Source: Cyclobacteriaceae bacterium
GTDB lineage: Bacteria; Bacteroidota; Bacteroidia; Cytophagales; Cyclobacteriaceae
Length of the DNA stretch: 64,000 nt
Reading direction: 5' to 3'
Assembly (NCBI GenBank): GCA_030584025.1
Contig: CP129487.1
Span: 682,001 to 746,000 of the forward strand
Positions 17,338 to 25,847 of the stretch are shown one piece after another (the stretch's first letter is position 1; each line of letters starts with the position of its first letter). Below the pieces are notes generated by a model. It was not told the DNA's origin. It worked only from the letters and a program-made list of their open reading frames with translations, and ran no database searches. Position numbers and translations under genes: made by a program.

Positions 17338-17839
17338 CATCAACTAATTTCTTGTTTGCCCCTTTTAGTTCTTCAATTGTTGATTTCAGTTTTTCATATT
17401 CAACAGCTTGTTGACTGTTTAACTTCATTATTTCAACAATCTGCTTGGTCTGGTCTTCTTTTGCATTTTTACTCACCACAGTTAGCGTTTCGATTGACTT
17501 CTTTAAACCAATTACTTCGTCCTTAAGTCCTTTGATCTCAGATTCCTTATTGCCTAATTGACCATGCAACTTTGAAATCTTTTCCTGCAACTCATTGATT
17601 TGTTTTTGCACTTCAATATCGTAGACTAAAGTGACTCCATTAACGCGGTCAAATGACTCACTTAAAGACTTTTTGGCCTCATCATACTTGTTTTGGTCAA
17701 TTAGGTCGCTGACTTGTTTGATTCTTTCGAGCATCATTTTTCTTAGCCCTTCAATTTCAAACTGAGTCTGTTTTATTTGTTCTTGTCCGTTTGCTATAAA
17801 CGTAAAGCAAAGTCCTATTAAGAATAATATCGCTCTCAT
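17338..17839 (-). pseudogene. 5' part of the coiled-coil/beta-barrel envelope protein split by IS481
   Basis: The start chosen is the ATG at 17839, giving the signal peptide MRAILFLIGLCFTFIANGQ; an ATG at 17863 and a TTG at 17896 are upstream alternatives. The signal is followed by about 145 residues of charged coiled coil (IKQVSDLIDQNKYDEAKKSL; NELQEKISKLHGQLGNKES). The present stop codon lies inside the IS end, adding two foreign residues after LVD. The joined frame reads on as DDKALLLNRVNIDSLSL into the barrel at 15363-16006. Signal peptide, coiled coil and barrel together suggest a surface-anchored or periplasm-spanning protein; its function is unknown. A promoter is not evident in the 300 bases upstream. 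Confidence 0.85.
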
Positions 17840-18139
17840 ATTTATTAGGTTAGGTTGTCTCATTTGTAATGGGGCACAACAATCGAATATATTCAATTGT
17901 AAATACTTGCTTTATAAAACATTCAAAATTTAGCTCAATTCATCCTTATTATAGCGAATTGTCTTAATTATTTATTTCAAAATCATGCTAGTATAGGACT
18001 AACTCCTAGATTTAGTGTGGTTAAAATACCTACTTTTCGTTTTGTGAAGCTCTGCTCATAATTGCTGATCCATAACGAATGAATATTAAAATTTTGGTCG
18101 ATGAAAGCTTCATTGGTTATGGATTGACAGTTACGATTC

Positions 18140-18949
18140 TCAATCCTCCCAAACTACACTTAAGCCAAAGTCATAATCACGAATATAATTGCAATATTCA
18201 AGCATTACAGGATTGTCCTTCGGGTGGGTTGAAAACCAGGTAGATTTGTCAATCTCCTGAAGAGTTTCAATTGACTTATTTGACTTAAAAAATTGGCCCA
18301 TCACCGAATCAGGAGGTGGTGGGAGATTAGAAGTTATCCGGAGTCTATATTTTGTCCAGCCAGCAACAAAATCGTGGTCAGCAGACTCCATACTCTGTGA
18401 CAGTTTCCACCATTTTATTTTATTGTTCTTCGCAGCGATCACACACACCGGGTGGACGTTAGCTTTCAGTATTTTCAGGATAACTGCTATTTGTGTAACC
18501 TGAAAGGTTTCCGCTAATTGCTTGATAAGCTGTGGCCCAAACTTTTTTCCCTTACACTGTTGTACGAATAAATTCGTGGGCATTAACAGTTCCGAAGCAA
18601 AGTCGTTCGCTTCCTTTTCGTGGCTACCCAGTTGATACCAATTGCAAAGTTCATATGGAGTATCTGCAGGTGGTTGGACGTTTTTATGTAATTCAAAATG
18701 CCCAAGTTCATGTGCTGCAGTGAATCGCTTTTTTCCTGTCCCGACAATGTTTTGATTAATGGAGATGACTGATTTTCCATTGAAGGTAACAATTCTACCA
18801 TCCATGCCGTTGAGGGCTACCTCTTCATAGTAAGCACCCCTTGCCTGAATAATAGTTTGTAAATCTGTAGATGTCAGGGCCGTGATTTCATTAAGGCCAA
18901 ATTCGGCAAGTATTTTTTTTGCTGTGGCTTCAGCTTTCGATGGAAGCAT
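18140..18949 (-). CDS. ImmA/IrrE-family metallo-endopeptidase
   Basis: A 269-residue protein with the zinc-peptidase motif FTAAHELGHFELH (His80-Glu81...His84) and the downstream EKEANDFASELLMP, whose Glu113 is the likely third ligand. ImmA/IrrE peptidases usually cleave an XRE-type repressor or a sigma/anti-sigma partner after a signal. The C-terminal half (about 150-269) is unassigned. It is the last gene of a three-gene minus-strand operon with a small unknown protein (8-base gap) and a sigma-like protein, so the upstream proteins are its likely targets or partners. No XRE repressor is adjacent, which is unusual. It lies in transposon cargo between IS481 copy 1 and tnsA. Confidence 0.85.
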   Translation of the reverse strand: MLPSKAEATAKKILAEFGLNEITALTSTDLQTIIQARGAYYEEVALNGMDGRIVTFNGKSVISINQNIVGTGKKRFTAAHELGHFELHKNVQPPADTPYELCNWYQLGSHEKEANDFASELLMPTNLFVQQCKGKKFGPQLIKQLAETFQVTQIAVILKILKANVHPVCVIAAKNNKIKWWKLSQSMESADHDFVAGWTKYRLRITSNLPPPPDSVMGQFFKSNKSIETLQEIDKSTWFSTHPKDNPVMLEYCNYIRDYDFGLSVVWED

Positions 18950-18957
18950 AATGTGAG

Positions 18958-19353
18958 CTAGCCTTCATTTTGTTCGTTTTCATATTTAAGAAGGAAATAC
19001 CGCTCCAGAAATTCCCGTATTTCAGATTCATTCATTGTTTCAAAATTTCGGTAGGCGAGGTTGATGTTATTGGTTTTGAGAAAGTGACCAAAATTAAACT
19101 CGGTGCTCAAGAGTTTTTCAACTTCTGATTTTGCCCGTTGAAGAAGAGTTTTTCGAAGTTCAAGGAAATTCTTCTGGGTAGACTCAGCCTCAAGCTTCAT
19201 CTTGATTCTTTTAATGTGTAGTAAGGTTTCATTAACTACTTGATCGGGGTCAAGTCCAGCCTCGCGAAGTGTATTTTCAGATTCCTGGTCTGAGGAATGA
19301 TACATACTGTATTCATCAATTAATCTAATCAGTTTTTCATCCGTGCTTTTCAT
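18958..19353 (-). CDS. unknown helical protein in the ImmA operon
   Basis: A 131-residue, mainly helical, charged protein with no signal peptide, metal motif or membrane segment. Residues about 40-85 (KRIKMKLEAESTQKNFLEL and onward) look coiled-coil. It starts 15 bases after the sigma-like gene and ends 8 bases before the ImmA/IrrE gene, so the three are almost surely co-transcribed. I do not recognise it. Its place between a putative regulator and a peptidase makes it a candidate antitoxin, anti-sigma or peptidase substrate, but nothing in the sequence decides between these. Confidence 0.7.
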   Translation of the reverse strand: MKSTDEKLIRLIDEYSMYHSSDQESENTLREAGLDPDQVVNETLLHIKRIKMKLEAESTQKNFLELRKTLLQRAKSEVEKLLSTEFNFGHFLKTNNINLAYRNFETMNESEIREFLERYFLLKYENEQNEG

Positions 19354-19368
19354 ATTCTTTCTTGATTA

Positions 19369-19947
19369 CTATTTCTTAAGTATTTTCTTGACTATTCTCA
19401 TAAACCTTCTGCTGCCATTGTTAAAATCATCAATACTGATGCCGAATTCCTTACAGATGCCTATTCGATTGGAGAGGCTGAAATCATGAATGCAGACAGC
19501 GGTAAAAATCTTTTTAACTACCTCATCGTCTTTAATCGCATTTTCAATACTCTTAAGGATGATATCCCTATCGATTTCGGAGGAGTCATTGACCGGAAAA
19601 TTACGCAATATCTGTTCAGGATGATTTGGTGGCATCTCAATCAGGTAACTTTCTTCTAATGGCTCCTTAAATGCTTTCCTTTCTCTTCTTTGATAAGGCA
19701 TTAAGTCATTGTAAATGGCTTGTTTGATTAGACTTCTCAAGTACATCTCAATTTCAAATGTAGTGCCATAAATCTGATCTTTTGCACGGAGATATTTCTC
19801 GATAGCATCGATAACATAGTCATCATAGCTTTTGCCCCGTTCATTTATCTCCCGCCTGTACAGAATGTTATATTGACTATATGCATAGGCATGTAAATTA
19901 CGAAGCATTCTGGCTCCATCTGAAGTATCAAATTGAATTCGATCCAT
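19369..19947 (-). CDS. sigma-70-region-2-like regulatory protein (tentative)
   Basis: A 192-residue protein from the ATG at 19947; a TTG at 19980 is less likely. Its first half (LHAYAYSQYNILYRREINER; YDDYVIDAIEKYL; FEIEMYLRSLIKQAIYNDL) resembles the helical region 2 of sigma-70-type factors, with the basic YQRRERKAF after it. The C-terminal part has a helix-turn-helix flavour (NRIGICKEFGISIDDFNNGS; FMRIVKKILKK), like region 4. It heads the ImmA/IrrE operon and would be a natural partner for regulated proteolysis. The assignment is by pattern only; it may be a divergent phage-type regulator. Confidence 0.5.
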   Translation of the reverse strand: MDRIQFDTSDGARMLRNLHAYAYSQYNILYRREINERGKSYDDYVIDAIEKYLRAKDQIYGTTFEIEMYLRSLIKQAIYNDLMPYQRRERKAFKEPLEESYLIEMPPNHPEQILRNFPVNDSSEIDRDIILKSIENAIKDDEVVKKIFTAVCIHDFSLSNRIGICKEFGISIDDFNNGSRRFMRIVKKILKK

Positions 19948-20165
19948 CTTACTATAGTATAATGCTAACCAGCAGGTCAAATATTACCATCTAGATTGAA
20001 AAATATTTGAAAATTTTCTTATTCAAACCATAAAGGTGAGATTTTTTAAAACTTTTAAGGCGACATGGCAACATTCATGGGTCTTGTTAGCAATAGGTAT
20101 CTGTAGGCATGAAAATCATAACCTGCCGAATTCAGTAGTCCGTATTGTTCAACAAAATCTATCCT

Positions 20166-20843
20166 ATGAAGCATGGCCCAGTAAGAAAAGTCCGAAGTAA
20201 TGGCTTTACCGTTGTTGGTGAAGTGTCTACGGCTAAAGCCCAAAACGTTCAATTCGAATCCTCTTTGGAAGAAGGCTTTATTCTCATCTTGAATTTTGAC
20301 CCGGATGTGGTAACCATCAAGGATCAGCCCATCAAAATACCGTATACCAATACTGATGGGAAATCATCCTGGTATACCCCTGATTTTCTGGTGCACTTCA
20401 CGAATAGAAAACCCGTCTTGTTTGAGGTTAAAACACGGGAATACCTTCGAAAGCATAAGAAGGAACTTAAAACCCGATATGATGCGGCAATTGAATTTGC
20501 CAAGGAAAAGGGTTGGGATTTTTACGTCATAACAGACAAGAAAATCTTAACGCAGTATGTTAAAAATTTATCATTTCTGTTGGGGTTTCAGACCAATGAG
20601 CCAACCCTCATAATGATAAACAGGCTTCTTAATACTCTTTCCAAGCCTGAAAAATGGACACCCCAGCTGGTGCTCGAGCTTGGTACTTCCGATGAAGAAA
20701 TGTTAGACATCCTCTCATGCCTGTGGGTATTGGTCAGCAAAGATCGTGTTACGTGTAATCTGAAAAAGAAACTGCTTATGAATACACGGGTTTCTGTTAA
20801 GGCAAATGCAGGTTCAAATTTTTTAAGATTTCCATACAAATAA
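20166..20843 (+). CDS. tnsA: TnsA-like transposon endonuclease
   Basis: A 225-residue protein with the TnsA restriction-endonuclease fold: FESSLEEGF (Glu35), YTPDFLVHF (Asp73) and LFEVKTREYL (Glu87-x-Lys89) in the order and spacing of the Tn7 catalytic residues. TnsA cuts the 5' strands at the transposon ends, giving cut-and-paste rather than replicative movement when paired with TnsB. I chose the ATG at 20166 over a TTG at 20145. The C-terminal part (about 110-225) would contact TnsC. It is followed after two bases by tnsB. Unlike in Tn7, it is about 6 kb from the nearest transposon end rather than next to it. Confidence 0.88.
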   Translation: MKHGPVRKVRSNGFTVVGEVSTAKAQNVQFESSLEEGFILILNFDPDVVTIKDQPIKIPYTNTDGKSSWYTPDFLVHFTNRKPVLFEVKTREYLRKHKKELKTRYDAAIEFAKEKGWDFYVITDKKILTQYVKNLSFLLGFQTNEPTLIMINRLLNTLSKPEKWTPQLVLELGTSDEEMLDILSCLWVLVSKDRVTCNLKKKLLMNTRVSVKANAGSNFLRFPYK

Positions 20844-20845
20844 TT

Positions 20846-22744
20846 ATGATAAAGCTCAAAGCAGGTGAAACAGTCTATTACCAAGGATCAGCTTGTGTAA
20901 TCAACAAAGCTTCAGGTCAGACAAGCGTCTTGGTCTGCAATAAGAAAACGGGTAGGTATCAAATTGCCAAAATTGCTGAACTACAGGAAAAGCCCGTAGA
21001 AGAAATTATTTATGACCCGGATATTCCGATTGAAGCCATTCCCGAAAAGAGGCTTCAACGTGCTGAAATGCGCTATAATATCATTAAGCCATTTCTTAAT
21101 GAATTACGTGGTGATAAAGCCGCATTAATAAAGATGGCTAAAGCCCATGATCTAAGTCCTTCAACACTTTACAGATGGCTTAAGAATTATCGTACGTTTG
21201 AAGATATAAGGTGTTTGGTTGATGATGAAGGTAAAGGAGGAAAAGGAAAAAGTAGGTTGGATAAGGTTCAGGAAGATCTGATTGCTGATGTCATTGAAGA
21301 GGTGTATTTAAAGGGTTCGTCTTTCAACAAGACATTTGAACAAATCGTAAATCAGTTTTCAGAACTAGGCCTGGAAGTTCCTCACCCCAATACAGTTCGT
21401 AGACGAATAAAATTGATATCTGAAAAAGAAAGAAATGCAAAGCGTCTAGGTCCAAGAACAGCCGCACAGCAATACGATCCAAAACCTGGCTCAACCCCAG
21501 GTGCTAATGCTCCATTATCCTTAGTTCAAATCGATCATACGCAGCTTGATATTATTATGGTCGATGAAGTTGAACGAAAAGCATTTAAGCGACCGTGGAT
21601 AACCATTCTGATTGATGTATTCTCCAGGGTGATACTTGGTTTTTATATCTCTTTTGACCCACCAGGCGCTTTTGCAGTGGGTAGAGCAATAGCGCGTGCG
21701 ATATTATTGAAAGACAATTATATGAAGTCTATTGGGCTTGAAAATGTTGAATGGCCTTGTTATGGGAAAATGGTACGAATTCATTGTGATAATGCAAAGG
21801 AATTTCGCGGGGCCATGATGAAGGAGAATTGTGCGAATTATAAAATCACATTGAAATACAGACCACCAATAAGACCAGAGTATGGGGGACATATTGAAAG
21901 GCTGATGGGCACCATTAGTGGACAGTTAAAGGATCTTACCGGTACTACGAAAGTGAGCCCTGAAATGCGTAAGAATTTTAAGCCGGAAAAAACAGCTTCC
22001 TTCACGATATCGGAATTTGAGCAATGGTTTGCCCTATGGGTGACCAAAGTCTATCACCAAAAGGGACACGAAGGTCTTCACGGGATTAGTCCGCTATCCA
22101 TGTGGGAAGCCGGACTTAAAGGCGGTGAAGGATATCCCGGTATTGGTAGGCCTCACATCTATACAGATGAGAAGAAACTCATGCTAGATTTTTTGCCTCG
22201 TTTTGAACGGACGATTCAACGTACCGGTGTTCATTATCTAAAGCTTCGGTACTACTCAGACGCATTGAAACGATGGATAGGTGCTAAGAATGAAACGATT
22301 GCTGGAAAAAGTAAACCTAAACGAAAATTCACATTTCGATATGACCCAAGGAACATCAGTTCGATTCTATTTCTAGATCCTATCGATTCCCAATACAGGG
22401 AAGTACGAAGTGTGCTCAATATTAAACCCGATATTATGAGCATATGGGATTATCGCCAAAGTGTAAAGAAACTGAAGGAGAGTCACAGAAAGATCGACCA
22501 GAATTCCATTTATGCAACATTCCAGGACTTAAGGAAACTGGAGCAACTTTCGATAAAAAAGACTGCTGAGACGAAAAAGCGTCTGGAACGTGAATCAAGA
22601 ATGAAAAAAGATCCGGTGATCTCGGTGAAAGCTGAATCAGAATCGACCGTTCCAGAATTACCTCCAATTGTTGATTCTGAAAACAAGGAAATTAAACCAT
22701 TTGATGAAATTGAAATAAATCCCTATGTACGCTCATTTAGCTAA
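20846..22744 (+). CDS. tnsB: TnsB/TniA-type DDE transposase
   Basis: A 632-residue Mu/Tn7-class transposase that cuts 3' ends and joins them to target DNA. Residues about 65-120 contain a helix-turn-helix (MAKAHDLSPSTLYRWLKNYR), with a further DNA-binding region at about 125-190. The catalytic triad is visible as LVQIDHTQLDI (Asp230), RIHCDNAKEFRG (Asp315) and GGHIERLMGTI (Glu351), with 35 residues between the last two. The beta-barrel of Mu transposases follows (about 450-540), then a charged helical tail that should contact TnsC. It overlaps the next gene by 20 bases. Nothing suggests it is broken. Confidence 0.93.
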   Translation: MIKLKAGETVYYQGSACVINKASGQTSVLVCNKKTGRYQIAKIAELQEKPVEEIIYDPDIPIEAIPEKRLQRAEMRYNIIKPFLNELRGDKAALIKMAKAHDLSPSTLYRWLKNYRTFEDIRCLVDDEGKGGKGKSRLDKVQEDLIADVIEEVYLKGSSFNKTFEQIVNQFSELGLEVPHPNTVRRRIKLISEKERNAKRLGPRTAAQQYDPKPGSTPGANAPLSLVQIDHTQLDIIMVDEVERKAFKRPWITILIDVFSRVILGFYISFDPPGAFAVGRAIARAILLKDNYMKSIGLENVEWPCYGKMVRIHCDNAKEFRGAMMKENCANYKITLKYRPPIRPEYGGHIERLMGTISGQLKDLTGTTKVSPEMRKNFKPEKTASFTISEFEQWFALWVTKVYHQKGHEGLHGISPLSMWEAGLKGGEGYPGIGRPHIYTDEKKLMLDFLPRFERTIQRTGVHYLKLRYYSDALKRWIGAKNETIAGKSKPKRKFTFRYDPRNISSILFLDPIDSQYREVRSVLNIKPDIMSIWDYRQSVKKLKESHRKIDQNSIYATFQDLRKLEQLSIKKTAETKKRLERESRMKKDPVISVKAESESTVPELPPIVDSENKEIKPFDEIEINPYVRSFS

Positions 22745-23328
22745 ATCAGTTGAAGAATATCTCTTACAGAAAGGTAATGAGGATGTTCAAAAGCGAATAC
22801 GTTTAATTGACCACGAAACGTGGATCGGTTATGAAAAGGCGAAGTCGATTATTGATAAAGCAAAAGATATGATTGACCGTCCACGTGTGACCAGGATGCA
22901 TTGCATGTTGGTAATCGGATCTTCTGATAATGGTAAGACCACCATACGAAAGCGAATTGAAAGCCTGAATGAAAGCCGGGCATGCGAAAACGGTAAAAGT
23001 CAGATAAAGGTAGTGAGTCTTCAAATGCCCCCTAATCCCGATGAACGAGGATTTTATAATTCCATTTTTTCGGCTATGCTTCATCCCATACACGTATCCA
23101 GTAAAAGGGATTTCGTATTGAGAAGTCTTATCATGCATATGCGTGATTATGGGGTTAGGTTATTGATGATTGATGAAGTACAGCATATAGAGCGATTGGC
23201 AAACAGACGTCAACGAATTATTCTGGATGCCATTAAACATCTCTCATCGGAACTATCACTTCCCATATTAGCGTTTGGTCCGAATGAGGCGCTGAATATC
23301 TTCGCCTCAGACATACAGCTACATAACA
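22725..23328 (+). pseudogene. tniB: TniB/TnsC AAA+ ATPase, 5' part, split by IS481
   Basis: TnsC/TniB binds target DNA, recruits the transposase and licenses insertion. The fragment has Walker A VIGSSDNGKTT (about residues 63-73) and Walker B LLMIDEVQH (Asp150-Glu151), with FGPNEALNIFASDIQLHN near the break. An IS481 copy interrupts codon 202; the present frame ends seven bases into the IS, adding Met-Lys. Removing the IS and one ACATAACA joins it in frame to 24660-24937, giving an intact 293-residue TniB. The C-terminal part lost from this fragment includes the helical lid of the AAA+ domain, so it is very probably inactive. Confidence 0.92.
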
Positions 23329-23410
23329 TGAAGTAGTTTCGACTTAATCTGACAGTTGGGTTAACTTAGAAGTGCAAACAATCAAGTTAAACCCTTTAAA
23401 CTGTCAGAAA

Positions 23411-24460
23411 ATGAGAACAGAAACGAAGTTAATCAAAACGAAATTAGGTCTTATCAATTTAGCTGAACATTTGGGTAATGTCAGCCAGGCATGTCGGATG
23501 ATGGGTTACTCCCGCGACAGCTTCTACAGAATCAAAGAGCTTTATGATACAGGTGGTGAACTGGCTTTGAAAGAGGTCAGTCGCAGGAAAGCTATTCCAA
23601 AGAATCGTGTCGAGCCAGAAGTTGAGCAAGCCGTTGTCCGGATGGCTATCGATCAACCCGCTCTAGGGCAGGTGCGCGTGGCCAATGAACTTCGCAAGCG
23701 CGGTGTATTTGTGTCTCCTGCTGGCGTGCGCTGCGTTTGGCAGCGCCACGACATGGAGACTTTCGCTAAACGGCTAGCTGCGCTTGAAGCAAAGGTTGCT
23801 CAGGAAGGAATCATTCTCACCGAAGCACAAATGATCGCCATGGAGCGTAAGCGAGAAAAACGCGAAGCCCTCGGAGAGATTGAGACTGAACATCCGGGCT
23901 ATCTTGGCGCACAGGATACTTACTACGTTGGCAATATCAAAGGGGTAGGCAGAATCTATCAGCAGACCTTCATTGATACGTATTCGAAAGTTGCTTTTGC
24001 CAAGCTGTATGATCGTAAGAACGCTATCACCGCAGCAGATATGGTAAACGACAAAGTCGTTCCATTCTTCGAGGAGCAGGAAATTCCATTGCTGCGTGTC
24101 CTTACCGATCGTGGCACCGAATATTGCGGAAAAGCAGAGTATCATGAATATGAGCTCTATCTACGAATCGAAAACATCGAACACTCAAAAACGAAGGTAA
24201 AAAGTCCTCAGAGCAACGGAATCTGCGAACGCTTCCATCGGACCATCCAGGATGAATTCTATGCGGTGGCCTTCCGGAAAAAGTTGTATCAGTCACTGGA
24301 AGAACTTCAGGCAGATCTTGATGTGTGGATCAAAGAATACAACGAGCAAAGAACGCACTCAGGAAAGTATTGCTTTGGAAGAACTCCCTGGGAAACGTTC
24401 CTGGCTTCCAAAGAGCTTGCTATCCAGAAGATGGTTGATCAAAATTATGAATCAGCATGA
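23411..24460 (+). CDS. IS481-family DDE transposase, copy 2
   Basis: Identical to the copy 1 transposase over all 349 residues: an N-terminal helix-turn-helix, then catalytic Asp in AQDTYYV, Asp in VLTDRGTEY and Glu in NGICERFH. The ATG at 23411 is preferred; a GTG at 23372 lies in frame upstream near the IS end. It reads in the same direction as the disrupted tniB, so transcripts from either could run through the other. Confidence 0.95.
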   Translation: MRTETKLIKTKLGLINLAEHLGNVSQACRMMGYSRDSFYRIKELYDTGGELALKEVSRRKAIPKNRVEPEVEQAVVRMAIDQPALGQVRVANELRKRGVFVSPAGVRCVWQRHDMETFAKRLAALEAKVAQEGIILTEAQMIAMERKREKREALGEIETEHPGYLGAQDTYYVGNIKGVGRIYQQTFIDTYSKVAFAKLYDRKNAITAADMVNDKVVPFFEEQEIPLLRVLTDRGTEYCGKAEYHEYELYLRIENIEHSKTKVKSPQSNGICERFHRTIQDEFYAVAFRKKLYQSLEELQADLDVWIKEYNEQRTHSGKYCFGRTPWETFLASKELAIQKMVDQNYESA

Positions 24461-24510
24461 TCACTCGTCCGCATTGCTTCCTCATAGGCCGCAAACAGCC
24501 GCAAGCGGAA

Positions 24511-24579
24511 AAGAAGTCAAGGGTGGCTTTGGCTGTGTGTAGGATTTTGCGCGGCCACTCGCGCAGCCCTTGACTTCTT
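24511..24579 (+). other. long hairpin in the non-coding tail of IS481 copy 2
   Basis: AAGAAGTCAAGGG (24511-24523) pairs perfectly with CCCTTGACTTCTT (24567-24579), enclosing a GC-rich 43-base loop that can pair further (GCGCGGCC...GCGC). The same structure occurs in copy 1 at 16087-16155. It lies in the roughly 190 non-coding bases after the transposase, and may serve as a terminator, a recombination feature or protection from readthrough. Confidence 0.65.
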
Positions 24580-24651
24580 TGGAGCGGTGGCTACCTTTGC
24601 CTTTGAGGAAGGAATGCCTACCTGACTGTCAGATCAAGTCTTAGCTATTAC

Positions 24652-24937
24652 ACATAACAGGTTTAAGAAAGTCGTTCTTCCCAAATGGGAACCTGACGAC
24701 AATTATCTGCGCCTGCTGACAAGTTTTGAGCAACTGATTCCCTTAAAAGAACCATCAGGTTTATCTCAAAAAGATATGGCCAGTAAAATTTACCACCGTA
24801 CAAATGGCACTATAGGTGAAATTAATACATTAATCAGAGATGCAGCAAAGCTTGCGCTCAAGAGTGGCTTGGAAAGAATAACTCCAGCAATTATTGATCA
24901 GGTCGAATTTGAATCGGCCGGTGATGTGTTTATCTAA
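24652..24937 (+). pseudogene. tniB: TniB/TnsC ATPase, 3' part, split by IS481
   Basis: Reading from the junction, the frame gives RFKKVVLPKWEPDD, then LRLLTSFEQLIPLKEPSGLS, then GTIGEINTLIRDAAKLAL and KSGLERITPAIID, closing with a TAA at 24935-24937. This is the C-terminal helical region of TniB proteins (lid subdomain; GTIGE-x-x-x-L-I-x-x-A-A is characteristic). It has no start codon of its own. With the 5' part it rebuilds a 293-residue protein without any other damage, so the disruption is recent. Confidence 0.9.
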
Positions 24938-24964
24938 ATTTTACATCTAAAATTCAAAAATACT

Positions 24965-25816
24965 TTGCGAATTATTCATAAAGCAGACAATCCAGTCTTG
25001 AAGACCGATTACAAAAGCTATTATCTGATTTCCAGGATTATACAGATAGCCAACAGCCATTATTGCTCAAAATTCGTGTTCAGCATGAAAGGGGTTGTAC
25101 ATGCTGACTCAAATCTGTTAAGTGTTTATGCGGCCATTAATTATATGCTTAACAAGTCAGCCAATAACCTTACAATCTGGCCGGAAAATGCTTGTTCGGT
25201 CCGGGTTTCCATTACGAAGGATATGTTCGGCTATTTTGGGGGCTGGGAGCATTTGTTGAACAAGGTATGTATGACTACAGGATCAAAGGTGTATACCTTT
25301 GATCCTCATGAATACGAGCGATTCAATGATTATCTTTTTTATGATGCATTCACACAGAGCTGGAAAAAAGTAGTGCCGTATCACTATATAACTGAGTTTA
25401 AGCAAATGCTCCGTGAACTCTATCGAAACGCAAGCAAGCATTCACACTCTAACAATCCGATATTTATTTCATCGGGTTTTGATGGTGAATTTCTTCGATT
25501 TACCATTGTAGATTGCGGAGTTGGCTTTCTATCTACCCTGAAAGTAAAAGAAGAAGTCGTATGTGAGTCTGATGCTATTCAATATGCCTTAAATGGGGGT
25601 AACATTGGCGTAGGAAAGAATCGATCACTTGAAGGTATCGGCAGGTATTGTTATGAAAATGAAGGTGAGTTACTGGTTATTTCCGGTGGCACAGCAGTTT
25701 ACTACGGTGATGATCGTTCTCATATAGTGAACCCACTACCGGGTATTTTTAGGGGCTCAATAATTAATCTTTCTGTAAGGATTAAACGTGTTGAATTTGC
25801 TCAATTGGCCGCTTAA
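24965..25816 (+). CDS. GHKL (histidine-kinase-like) ATP-binding protein in the tniQ position
   Basis: A 283-residue protein whose C-terminal half is a GHKL ATPase: ELYRNASKHS is the N box (Asn in the ATP/Mg site), DCGVGF the G1 box and SLEGIGRYCYENEGELLVISGG the G2 region. The N-terminal half (about 1-140) carries VHADSNLLSVYAAINYML, like the STAS-like/receiver-less regulators that pair with such ATPases. No dimerisation/phospho-histidine domain or membrane segment is seen, so it is not an ordinary sensor kinase. It begins with TTG 27 bases after the tniB stop; no in-frame ATG precedes residue 41. A decayed paralogue lies at about 30400-30727. Its place after tnsABC suggests a link with transposition, which is inference only. 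Confidence 0.75.
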   Translation: MRIIHKADNPVLKTDYKSYYLISRIIQIANSHYCSKFVFSMKGVVHADSNLLSVYAAINYMLNKSANNLTIWPENACSVRVSITKDMFGYFGGWEHLLNKVCMTTGSKVYTFDPHEYERFNDYLFYDAFTQSWKKVVPYHYITEFKQMLRELYRNASKHSHSNNPIFISSGFDGEFLRFTIVDCGVGFLSTLKVKEEVVCESDAIQYALNGGNIGVGKNRSLEGIGRYCYENEGELLVISGGTAVYYGDDRSHIVNPLPGIFRGSIINLSVRIKRVEFAQLAA

Positions 25817-25847
25817 TTGCAGATTGAGGTTTGCTCATTATCGATAT

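Larger units (their letters stand above)
23329..24651 (+). mobile_element. IS481-family insertion sequence, copy 2 (1323 bp), inside tniB
   Basis: It is bounded by the 8-bp target duplication ACATAACA (23321-23328 and 24652-24659). It has the same length as copy 1 and encodes the same transposase, but lies in the opposite orientation. Ends read TGAAGTAGTTTCGACTT and, on the other side, AAGTCTTAGCTATTAC. It lies on the coding strand of tniB and destroys it. Confidence 0.93.

Noticed and set aside
16007..24659. A composite transposon bounded by the two IS481 copies
   Set aside because: Each copy has its own 8-bp duplication, so they inserted separately.
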